Of a stretch of DNA of 64,000 bases, positions 26,001-36,500 are shown in pieces. The stretch spans positions 56,040 through 120,039 of the forward strand of contig BCJX01000024.1 in NCBI GenBank assembly GCA_001600415.1, given 5' to 3'. This DNA comes from Pascua guehoae (lineage: Eukaryota > Basidiomycota > Tremellomycetes > Trichosporonales > Trichosporonaceae). The notes under the pieces were generated by a model that saw nothing but the letters and a program-made list of their open reading frames with translations, was not told the DNA's origin and did not search any database. Positions within the stretch are counted from its first letter, which is position 1; each line of letters starts with the position of its first letter. The position numbers and the translations under genes are program-made.

Positions 26001-28420
26001 TGCATTTCCGAGAACACCACCAGATCCCAAGTGGTGCGTATAAATCCTGAGACAGTCAAAGACTTTGCTGACTTTTTTCTTGTAGCGCTGTCCCATGAGC
26101 CTGGCCAAGACGTCAAGCGCGTCAAGTCGGTGACGCTGGACCGCAAGCTGTCGTCTACAGCGCGCGTCCCGCAACGGTCGACTGTCGTCGAGAGTCCCGC
26201 AGGCAAGATGGCCGACGCGAACGGCCACGTTGTCAGCGCTGCGCGTGACGATGGGCCTAGCATACCAACGATTGTGCCTCCACCAGGCGAAGAGGAGACG
26301 ACAAAGTCGGTCGACGTGATTCGACCGCCGTTTGCACGCAACAATACGTCGATCCGCATCATATCTGAAAACTCTGATACGCCTTCGTCCGAGTCTAAGG
26401 GCACCAGTGGTGGGGCTGACATGCTTGCGCCGTTTATCCACTCTGGACGAAAAGTCACTGATGACGACGCCATCACGCTCAGTGACATTTCCATGCTGGC
26501 CAACCAGTCTGCCAACACGAGGCCTGGGCAAGAGGGCGTGCCGCTCTTTGCGCACCTGAAACCGCACGAGCAGGTGATTATTCGCCACTTTGCGCTGATT
26601 AGCCTGCAAAAGACTGGCCTTGGTCACCTCGTGGACGTCGAAGAGACACTCGAGTTGCTCGACACACGCAAGAACCAGTGGTGGAACAAGCTGTTCAAGA
26701 ACAATGCCAAAAAGGACCAGAAGAGAAAAGGCATCTTTGGTGTTCCTCTGGAAATGCTCGTCGACCGCACGGGTTCCGACTCGCAGCAGGGCGTTGGCAG
26801 CGTGCTGCTCCGCGTACCCGAGTTTATCGAGGAGATGATTTCAACCATGCGCCAGCAAGGTAAGTGTTTTGAAAAGTGGTGGCAAATTGCGGTACCGGTC
26901 TCTGACACACACTCCGCAGACATGGCAATTGAAGGCATCTTCCGCAAGAATGGCAATATCCGACGACTACAGACCATTTCTGATGCACTCGACAAGGACT
27001 ATAACAGCGTTACCCTCTCTGAAGAGAATCCTGTGCAGCTCGCAGCGCTGCTCAAGCGGTTCCTGCGTGAGCTGCCCGACCCGCTTCTTACCTTCCGCCT
27101 CCACAAACTGTGGTGTGCCGCAGCCAGTGAGTACGGACGCCGTGACCCGACCTGACGCCTCTAGCCCTCCCAAACCCAGCCGACCGCAAACGCTGCCTCC
27201 ATCTCCTGTCGGTGCTGCTCCCCAAGGCGAACCGCGACACGATGGAAGTGCTGTTTGTCTTTTTGCGCTGGGTTGCGAGCTTTTCTTACCGCGACGAGGA
27301 GACTGGCAGCCGAATGGACCTGGCAAACCTCGCGACTGTCATTACGCCCAGCATCTTGTACGCCAAGGGCACCAGCGCCGCCCGCGACGAGAGCTTTGTG
27401 GCCATTGAGGCCGTGCAGCAACTGTTGGAGGGGCAGGACGACATGTACCGCGTCCCGGCCGACTTGATGTTTGTCCTGCACGAAAAAGTGGCGTCCATCT
27501 TTTCAAGAGAGATTGACCTTCCACCCAAGGAGATTCACAAGCACTGCGTAAAGTATCTCCAGGCGCGAGGCGCGCCAGGGAACCGACTCGGACTGGGCGG
27601 ACCGGGTATGGGTATGGGCATGGGTATGGGTATGGGCATGGGTATGGGTATGGGTCCACCCAGCGCGGTTCGCGAGCGGCCGCCAGTCGAGCTCCGAGCA
27701 CCCGGCGGCGTCCCTTACCGCGACGAGCGCCAAGCGAGCGTATCGGGGTACCGCGACGACCGCCAGGCTAGCGTATCTGCGTACCCCATCGACCGCCAGG
27801 GCAGTGTATCGGCGTACCGAGACGACCGCCAAGCCAGCGTCTCTGTGGGGGGCACGGAGAGCCAGAGTACGCTCAACCCACCACCCAGCACTGTGCGCGG
27901 CGGCAGCGACGCCAACCTTCGTGCCGCCGCGGCGTCACCACGGAACAACGAGTCGCGTCCGACGTCATGGGGCGGCGCCGCGCAGGCTCCAGGAGCGCAG
28001 CCGCAGCTGCAGCCGCAGCAGCCGACAGGTCCGGCCGTGAATACTGGTGTTGCAAGCTCTTTGGCGGGAGGCGTCTCTGGAACTGCGACACCAACAACAG
28101 CGTCGACCAATGCCGGCGCACCTCGGCGCCCTCCGGGTACCCTCGTCATGCCGACGCCCCAGATCAATGGCAACCAGTCCGGTGCCGTCGGATTCCCCCA
28201 GCCACATGGGCCGTTGACGCCTACGGGCCACCCGATGCCAAGTCCTGGCTGGCGTGGACCGTTCCACCCGCCACCGAGCAACGGTTCGCGCCAGAGTTCG
28301 CGAGGATCGGCACCACCGTCGCCCGGCATTGCCGAACAGGACCGCCCCTCTCTGCAGTTGGAGCGCGACCGCAGCCGAGAGCGCGCGTGGACGCCCGTCG
28401 ACGCCGGAGCAGAGAGGTAG
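23069..28420 (+). CDS. LIM-domain RhoGAP (Rga-type GTPase-activating protein)
   Basis: Eight exons (23069-24067, 24119-24269, 24349-24441, 24490-25047, 25098-26033, 26086-26859, 26920-27126, 27165-28420) give 1657 aa. A Ser/Pro-rich disordered N-terminus (~300 aa) precedes LIM1 (YCAKCGLAV, about 304) and LIM2 (LICVKCDQAL, about 367). A third partial zinc module follows (NKCVGCETAI, about 425), and a further C-x2-C/C-x2-C pair near residue 760 (DGCTACNGT, LCVACKTC). The RhoGAP domain (about 1130-1290) has the arginine-finger motif EGIFRKNGNIRRL and LLKRFLRELPDPLLTF. It should accelerate GTP hydrolysis by Cdc42/Rho-type GTPases at polarity sites, as in yeast Rga1/Rga2. The C-terminal 300 residues hold a Gly-Met repeat and four ~12-aa DRQASVSAY-type repeats. 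I chose the ATG at 23069 because upstream in-frame sequence is repeat-derived. Confidence 0.92.
27607..27656 (+). repeat. In-frame Gly-Met (GGTATG) coding microsatellite
   Basis: About eight GG(T/C)ATG hexamers encode an alternating Gly-Met run inside the RhoGAP C-terminal tail. Length polymorphism is likely. Confidence 0.9.
27719..27845 (+). repeat. Tandem 36-nt coding repeat (RDDRQASVSAY units)
   Basis: Four units (RDERQASVSGY, RDDRQASVSAY, PIDRQGSVSAY, RDDRQASVSVG) follow directly on each other. Each carries an R-Q-[AG]-S-V-S core resembling a basophilic-kinase phosphosite. That role is inference. Confidence 0.85.
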
Positions 28421-29503
28421 AGCTACCAGACTCTTTTGCTTCTTCTTCCACCGTTTCCCCACCAGTAATCAAGCGTGCAACGCGTGCGCGTCCCAAACTA
28501 CTCAAACCCCCCGATTTCCCCAACCGGACATTTGTCACGACTACATATCCTTTTGACGACTCGCCGCATCGCCCGGCACCCCACCCGCCTACTCCCTATT
28601 TTACGACCCTGCCTCTGACTGGTCGACCTGGGGTTTGCCCCCTCTTCGTAGGATATCTGTCAGAGCGCGCCTAACTCCACCCGTCCGCTTGCTCCGCTTC
28701 ATCTGCTATTTAGTTTTCTTCTTGCCGGCCCGCCAGTCTTGGTGCAGCGCGCTCACCCCCGCATGCGATATCCCCCCGGCGTGCTGCCGGGCTTGTATCA
28801 TGTATTGCCTGGCCTTGTGAGGCACCGATGCATCGGTGCTATTGGAGTTGAGACGGGCGCGACGGGCGCGCAGTCGAGAGGGGCGCGCAGCGCCCGTCGA
28901 GCACGACGGAGGCGCGTGTCAAACCACAGAGTCGATGAGCCTGTGGTGTCTATTGAACTCGAGACGGGGCACCCACCACCTACATCCGCAATCTAATCGA
29001 CGCCGTCGACGCCACATTTGGCCCCACATGAACGTCCGAGTCGCAGCGAGCTGCAGAGACATATCCCCCGCCGCAACCACAATGTCCACGACAGCAGTCC
29101 TCGCTCTCCAAGCGCCATGGCGCCAAACACGTCGGCGCCCTGCGACATCGCCCTGCAGAGGCACGAGGATGCGCGTCGCGACGCGCCACATTGCCGCCCC
29201 GGTCGTATTACGTCATCGTGACCTTTCATCCCCGCCCTGCGTCCTGCCCACTGCCCACCAACTGTGCACCAGCAGTCTCGACAGCGTAAACACAACGCTT
29301 CGGTGTGGGGTCTCCATGCAGGTTGGGGCTGGAGGAGGCGTTCATGTCTCGGACTTGCACGCATACCTGTTCAAGTCGAGGGAGCGTCGGCGTCGGCCCA
29401 AGTGGACAAGTTGCCGAGCCGAAATCGCCCGCGCACGTGCCCCGTCGGCTTTGACAAGTCGCCACCTGAAACCCGCTCGTGCAGTTGCGATCGTACAGTT
29501 TGC
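28421..29503. other. Intergenic between RhoGAP and histidine-phosphatase genes
   Basis: The reading frame of the next gene is open upstream to 28836, but that sequence is low-complexity and Arg/His-rich with no domain. The first well-supported Met is at 29504. No separate gene is supported. Confidence 0.5.
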
Positions 29504-32500
29504 CATGGGACATCCAACCAACGAGTGGGCGCACTACGAGGCCGAGGGCCACGGGGTCGATAGCGACAGCGGCCGGCGGAGATGGTGGCCCGTGTACGTG
29601 CTTTTGGCCACGGCCGTTGTGGGCATGGTGGTGCTCTGCCCCGCGTTCACGGGGTATGGGTACGGCCACAACGGCCACTACAGCTACGGCAACGGCTACA
29701 GCTCCGGCAACGGCTACGGGTACAGCTACGGCAACGGCTTCAGCTCCGGCCACGACGGCCAGCACGGCGGGCCCGACACGCCGCACACGGACCGGTACTT
29801 TGGCAAAACCCTCGCACCGGCAAACTACACGGTGGTGACGGGCTTGTTTGTGCAGGACGACCCGGGGACGAATGCGACGGGGTACGATCTGTTAAAGGAC
29901 GGGTTTGGGCTGGTGGATCGGGGGGTGGGGNNNNNNNNNNNNNNNNNNNNNNNNNNNNNNNNNNNNNNNNNNNNNNNNNNNNNNNNNNNNNNNNNNNNNN
30001 NNNNNNNNNNNNNNNNNNNNNNNGGGGGAGGGGAGAGTCGGGACGGGAGGAGGGAGGCGGGCGGAGGACGGAGGGGACTCAGGAGGGACTGGGAGGTGTA
30101 TATGGTCCTGGGAGGGCACGGCTGGGAGAGCCCCCGGGGGTGAGGGGGGAAGAGGCCGAGGCCGAGTCGAGATGGATAGTCGGAGCGCAACGTGGTGTGG
30201 GTAGCGTGGGCAGCTGTGAGGGGAAGCCCGGTGGCGAGAGGCACGCTTGTGGCCGGGCTGCGATGAAAGGGGGTTGGGGCGGGGGTTGGAGTTGGATTGG
30301 GAGTGGGACGGGAACTGGGTTGGCATAGGCCTTGAGATGTTGAGAGGCGTGTCGAGGCTCAGAGTGGGCGCGATGTGTCGATGCTCAGAGTGGGCGCGAT
30401 GCAACGCTCGCCGGCCAGGCTTGGAGGATGAGGAGGGGGGCTGGCGATAACAGCGGGCGTTGTCGTTGCGTTTGAAGGTGCGGAAGGTGGCCCAGCGACG
30501 GTGGTCGGGCGCCATGACGGCCTCGGTGTGCTCCTGGACTGCCTTAGTCCACTCGAGCACCTTGGCTGTCCTGAGCGCACCGAATCTGGCGCAGCGTGAG
30601 GTTCGACTCTTTCGAGGCTCGTCTCCTTTCGAGCTCGTCTCTTTCGAGCTCGTCTCCCTTCGAGCTCGTCTCTTTCAGCTCGTCTCCTTTCGAGCTCGTC
30701 TCATTGCTCCAACGCTCAAGACCAATGCCGACTCTTGACCCTCCCGAGTCGAACGAGCAACTGCCTAGCCGTTGCTGACACCAGACACATGACGGACCTG
30801 AACAAGAATGCGGACGCGTACACGACCTACAAGGTGGTGTTCATCGCGCGGCACGGCGAGGGGTATCACAATGTCGTGAGTGGGCATGGTATCGGGGCAG
30901 GTCGATGCGGTCACCAGGACGGCGGGAAATGTGGCTGTGGGGTAGTTGGGGTAGTTTGGACGGGAGACGAGCTTCAAGCTTTGCCCGCAGGGATGGGGGC
31001 GTCTGGCCTGCAGACTACTGTGGCATGAGATGTGTCGTGACCCGAGCACATCCAGGCTGCCTTGTCTGCCAACTACGACAGAGACCCACGACGCGTTCCG
31101 CATTATAGAACCAGCAGCACGCCGCCACATTACGACCAGCTAGCCCGGACAGCGAGCGCGAACGCCCGCCAGGCTCTACTCGACCGCCCCGGGACTCTGC
31201 TCTGTTCTGCAAGCTACAACGCTCCCCCACCCCCCCTCCCCCCAACCAACGTCCCCGCCCTCACCCGCTGCGCAAGCTAACCCCAGGCCGAGTCAAAGTA
31301 CGGCTCGCCCGCGTGGAACTGCTACTGGTCGCTGCAGAACGGCGACGGAAACCTGACCTGGGTGAGGACTTTCTCGGGTTGATTGACGCGCAGCACTGGC
31401 ACTTGGGCCCGCACGAGGCGAGTGGCTCTTGTGGCACTGGGACTGCGAAGATTGGCCTGGTGCTGGCTCTTCGGGACGTCCACCACTCGTTGGCCCACAG
31501 GTCCACGTTCGAGGACGGGCAAAGCCGCGTCCATGATAGTCCATCCACTGCCGGCCGACATGTGCCCGGCCTCCGGCCTTGATCTGCCCCTCATTCTCAC
31601 TCCCTTCCCCCCCCCCCCCCCCCCCGTATACCTCGCTCTACCGCTCCCCCCTCACCTCTCCCGAACCCACCTAACCCCCAGGGCCCCGACGCAACACTGA
31701 CTCCCCTCGGCGAGTCCCAAGCCCGCGCATGCAACGCGGGCTGGAAGGAGCAGATGCGCGACGGCGTGCCCCTCCCGCAGACCCTCTATTCGAGCCCCAT
31801 GCGGCGCAGCGCGAGCACGCTCGCGATTACCTGGGACGACATCCTGCTCAGCGGCAAGGGGGCGATCAAGCCCGTCGTGAGTGCCTCTGGCTAAGTACCG
31901 TGGGGGTTGGGGGTGAGGGTGTGCGAGTGCTGGCGTGCGGCCCAAGGGGCTGTGGAGCCTTTTGCGAGGGTCTGCTACTGGCAACAGGGAGGGAGCGAAC
32001 ATGTTGAACCCGTTGCGTACCGTCGCCGACATTGCTTGCTCCCACCGCCATTGCGTACTTGCGTACTCTTGGTCCGCCACAGACGCGCACACCTCCCCAC
32101 CCAACTCCTCTGCCTCATCCCTTCCACTCGACAACTCCCACAACCCCACTCACAATGCAGATCAAGGAAATGTGGCGCGAAATGATCGGCCTGCACACGT
32201 GCGACAAGCGGAGCGACAAGAGTGTGCTGCGAGACACGTACCGTGAGTCTGCGCCTGTCAGTCCTTGTCGCCACGACGTCGCGACCGCCTTGTGGCATGC
32301 GGCTGGTTGCATGCCGCGGTTGGCCGGGTATGCACGACGTCCGTGTGTTTGGAGCTCGGTACGACCGAGCTCCAGTCGCATCCCAGTCGGCATCTTGCCC
32401 CGTCCGTCTTGCCAGGTCACTTGATTCTTGTCCTCCCTCGGGCCACTCGGACCTGGTAAATCGCTAGCGCACTCGCGTCTCCCCGCCAGGCGCCAGGCGC

Positions 32501-33285
32501 CAGGCGCCAGTCGTCCAGTTATCCAACCCTCACCATCGCCCTCCCTTGCCTCTATACCCGTCTCTGCCGCCTCTCATTTGCCTCCCCTCCTATCTTCCTT
32601 GCGCGTACTCACTCGTCTCTCCCATCCCCCTTGTCCCTTCATCCCCCTCCCCCTCCCCCTCCACACTCTCTCCACCTCCCCCACCCACCACTAACCCCCA
32701 GCCCACTTCACATTCGAGCCCAGCTTCACCGAACACGACCCCCTCTGGGACGCAACCTACCAAGAGACGCAGCCGCAGCAGACATCCCGCATCCGCCTCG
32801 CCCTCGGCGACATTTTCGCCACCGACCCCGCGACCTTTATCGGCATCACGGCGCACTCTGGCGTCATCAATGCCTTTTTCAAGGCCGTCGGGCACCGCGA
32901 GTTCCAGCTCAGCCCCGGCGGCTTCATCCCCGTCGTCGTGAGTTGCCCATGTGCAGAGACCGAGTCCCTTGGCGTCGCTCTGCTTGCTCCGTCCCCTAAC
33001 CACACTCCCTTTGTCGTCTGACGCTCGTGCCGGTCTGGGGTGTTGTGGGCGTTGTTGGCTATATTTCCCTCCATCCGTCGGCTCGCCCACTTGGTCGTCC
33101 CATCCCCGCTACTGCGTTTTCGACGGGGAACCGTCCACTCCACTTGACGTTGCCTGCTTCTCTCCATGCCCACTCACACCCAGCTCAAAGCGACGTCGCA
33201 TCCCACCGCAACATTTTCGCCCATCGTCCGCGGCCAGTCTGCCACCGCGCCGGCGTGCACGGCCGACCCGAAGACCGAGTTGTAG
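29504..33285 (+). CDS. Membrane-anchored histidine phosphatase (phosphoglycerate mutase-like), broken by gap
   Basis: The N-terminus (MGHPTNEWAHYEAEGHG...) is followed by one membrane segment (WWPVYVLLATAVVGMVVLC) and a Gly/Tyr/Ser-rich stalk of GNGYS-type repeats, suggesting a type II protein. After FGKTLAPANYTVVTGLFVQD the exon runs into the N gap. Later exons are ~30790-30875 (YKVVFIARHGEGYHNV), 31287-31361 (AESKYGSPAWNCYWSLQNGD), 31682-31876, 32161-32242 (REMIGLHTCDKR), 32702-32936 and 33184-33285. RHGE is the phosphohistidine motif, and GITAHSG supplies the second catalytic His. Order and spacing match fungal Pmu1-like members of the histidine-phosphatase superfamily rather than glycolytic mutase. 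Roughly 20 residues before the RHG exon are missing, in or near the gap. Substrate is unknown. Confidence 0.8.
29931..30023. other. Assembly gap (93 N)
   Basis: Ninety-three N lie between G-rich flanks (GGGGGTGGGG on the left, GGGGGAGGGGAG on the right), so a poly-G or G-rich repeat probably stopped assembly. The gap interrupts the histidine-phosphatase gene. Confidence 1.
30605..30707 (+). repeat. Tandem (TTTCGAGCTCGTCTCC)-type repeat
   Basis: About six degenerate copies of a ~16-nt unit (TTTCGAGCTCGTCTC) lie head to tail in the presumed intron between the gap and the RHGE exon. Confidence 0.85.
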
Positions 33286-33558
33286 AGGTACACAACCTCC
33301 TAAAGATTGCAGTCGGGACAGAGCCTACTAAAGATTGCAGCAGGGACGTGGGACTGGACACGAGGACGTGAGCTTGGGCACCTTATGCACCAAGACTTTA
33401 GTATTGTAAGACGCAGACGCAGACGAACGGCAGAAACAAAGTAAGAAGTGATGATATCCACATGCATCTACCCATGCTCTAAGATACGCCCCGCGCTCTG
33501 GCCCAGCCCGTGCTGCGCGTAGCTGGCGCCAACGGCCGCACCTCACTCATGCTGCTCC

Positions 33559-36500
33559 CTACCACCTTCCAGGCGCACGCGCCTGCGGCGGGCGGTAGAC
33601 GTTTGCGGGCGTCGCGGGTCTGCTCGAATACGTGCTTCCCGTCCCTTCGCGCTCGTGCGCGTACGAGTCGAGGATACGCACAACGTCGGTCGTGAGCATG
33701 CTCAGCTCCTTGATCTCGTCGGCGCTGAGCGGCTCGACCTTGCGGACCTGGCGCTGTTGCAGCTCGGCCTGGAGGCGGGCAGTGCCCGACAGCCCGGCTG
33801 GAATGTCGCCGTCGCTATCATCGTCGCTCTCATTTTCACGGCTGTCGTCATCAATGCCTCCGCTCTGCTCGGCAATCCGGCTCGAGCCCGCGTGCACCTC
33901 GACGGCGTTGCGGCTCGCGGCCCACCGCTCGTCGCGACCGCGTGTGAGTGACTTGCCGACTCCTTCAAACACGCGCAGCAGACACGTGTCGAGTAGCGTC
34001 TTGAGGCGCTGCACGTCGTCGAGCGCGTGCAGGTTACCCGTCACGGGCAGCCAGTTGTCGCACTCGAGGCCGCGCTGCGTCACAATCAACTTGTACGCGC
34101 CAAACAGCATGTACGTCATGGGGTCGAGACGCGTCACGTTGCGCAGCTGCGTCAAGGCATTGTTCGGGTTACCGCCAGGGGGTACGGTGCGGCTCTTTTC
34201 GCCAAACGCGTACAGACGCTTCTCGGCGGGGTTGAACGACGCAGACGGCTCCTCGGGACCACCGACCTCGCGCTTGCGCGAGTTGACACTCGAAGGGTGA
34301 ATGAAGACGGTCTGGTTGTCAGCTCTTGTCGTTCGAGTCCAAGCTCACCTTATCCTGGGACGTGCGGCACGTCTTGTCGGAAGTACGGATGGCAAAGTTG
34401 GGCGCCGTGGCCATGGCAATGAGCGCGGCGAGGAGAGGAAGACTGTTGTCGTTTTCACGCAGCGCATGGGGCACCTCGAAACGGCGACCCGTGCGGCCAA
34501 CGTTGCCGCCCGCAGAGATGGCAATGACACCCGCCTGGTCAAGCGACTGGAGCAGACTGCCCTTGACCTGCTTGATCTGAAGCAGTGAGGGCTTGCTCAG
34601 GAAGTTGTCCGAGCAGAACCGGTTGGCAGCCGCGTACTCGCCGCGGTCATCCATCGCCGACCACTGGTTGTATGCCGAAACGATAGCCAGCGCATCCGAG
34701 CGGAAAGACACGGGCGACCACGAGTCCTTGACAGCGTCCGCCTCGGCCTTGAGCGCAAGAGGGGCTAAGAATGGGTCGCGGTTGGTAAGCACCGCAGCGA
34801 GGGTAAGGGCCGAGTCGAGGCAGCGGAAGAAGGAGCCAAACAGACACAGCTTGCCAATGGCAGCGTCGACGGGCAGCTGGAGGAGCACACGGCCGAGCGC
34901 CGTGAGGCTCTTGTTCTGGTCGAGTGCACCAAGCATGTGGAGCGTTTCCAGTGCTGCGACAATGCGGGATGGCTCTGGCGGCTCAATGGTCGACGCCAAG
35001 ACATCCTCGACCTCGCCGAGGTTGAGTGCCTTGACGTGCATGACGACGTTGCTCAGGTCGGAGCGCTTCATCTCGACCATCTGGTGCGGGTCGAGCGACG
35101 CGAGTCGCCTCTTGGACAAGAGACCAAAGTACTCGCCCTCACGGTGACGACCGGCACGACCAGCACGCTGTCCCAAGTTGGACGAGCCAATCCACGCCGA
35201 CACGAGCGACGACATGTGACGGTCGGGGTCGTAGCGCTTTTCCTTGACGCGCGCAGTGTCCACAACGTAGACAACGTCGGGAATGGTGACACTGGTCTCG
35301 GCAATGTTCGTGGCCAGAATGATTCGGCGCACGCCTGGTGGGGGTGGGCGGAAAACTTCGCGCTGCTCTGCGGCCGGAATAGTCGAGTGCAAATAGTGGA
35401 CGCTAAACTTGTTCGAGTCTGAAAAGTTGAGCCCGAGTAGAGGATAGCGACCGGTATTGTCGAGGAGAATGTCGGCCACCTTTTTGATCTCGTCCCAGCC
35501 GGGGAGGAAGACGAGAACGTGGCCATCCTCGGAGCGCTGCATGACATAGGCAATCGTGAGCGCAACCAGCGGGTACGGGATCTCGAGCTCGCCGCCGGCG
35601 ATACCCTCGCTCTTGATAAAGTTGGCAGGGTTGTGGCTCATTTCCTTGTCAATGTACTCGGCAACCTTCCTGTCCTGGAACACCCAGCCTCCCATGGCGG
35701 GGACGAGGCCGGTCCTCAGGTCGTTGAGGAAGTCGTCGAGATAGTGGCGCTCGACAGGGAACGTGCGTCCGGGAACCTCGGCAACGGGGGCCTCACGGCC
35801 TAGGTCGTCGGCAAAGTACCGCATAAAGAGCGTCGGGTCAATCGTGGCCGACATGAGAATGACCTTGATCGGCTTGTTGCGCGCCTTGCGGTCGGCCAGG
35901 AGACGCTTGAGGACCACAAGGAGCAGGTCGGTGTCGATATCACGTTCGTGCACCTCGTCGACGACAATGTGGGTGACCATGTCCATGGCGGCGACCGAGT
36001 CGGCATTGGCCTGGGCGCCTAGCGACGACTGCATGCGCTTGAGGAAGATACCCGTCGTGCAGAACGTGATGCTTCCATTCGGCTGCGGGAGCTTGGCGTC
36101 AAAGCGGACTTGATAGCCGACCTCGCGGCCGAGATTGTCACCGCGCTCGTCCGCTACACGCTCGGCCACTGACATGGCTGCCAAACGGCGAGGCTGAGTA
36201 CACACAATGTTGCACCGCGCACCCTCGCCGCGCTTGATATAGTCGTCGAAAATGAGCTGGGGTACCTGGGTCGTCTTGCCCGAGCCAGTCGCTGCCATGA
36301 CAATCGTAACGTCGTTGACTTCAATCTTGGCGAGGATATCAGTCGAGCGTGTGTGCACGGGCAGTGACGCGCGCTGGGCACGCATCTTTTCGAGCTTTGG
36401 GTCGAGCTCGTACGCGTCGAGCTTGTCTTGCAACATGGTCGACTTTGCGCGCAGCTCGGTGCCCGACGCGGCCCACCGACGCCCGCCGCTCCACGCGGGC

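Noticed and set aside
28836..29503. In-frame upstream extension of the histidine-phosphatase protein
   Set aside because: Arg/His-rich low-complexity translation with no conserved feature; Met at 29504 directly precedes the membrane anchor.
30605..30707. CRISPR-like array impression from regular repeats
   Set aside because: Units are contiguous ~16-nt tandem copies without unique spacers; simple tandem repeat in a eukaryotic intron.
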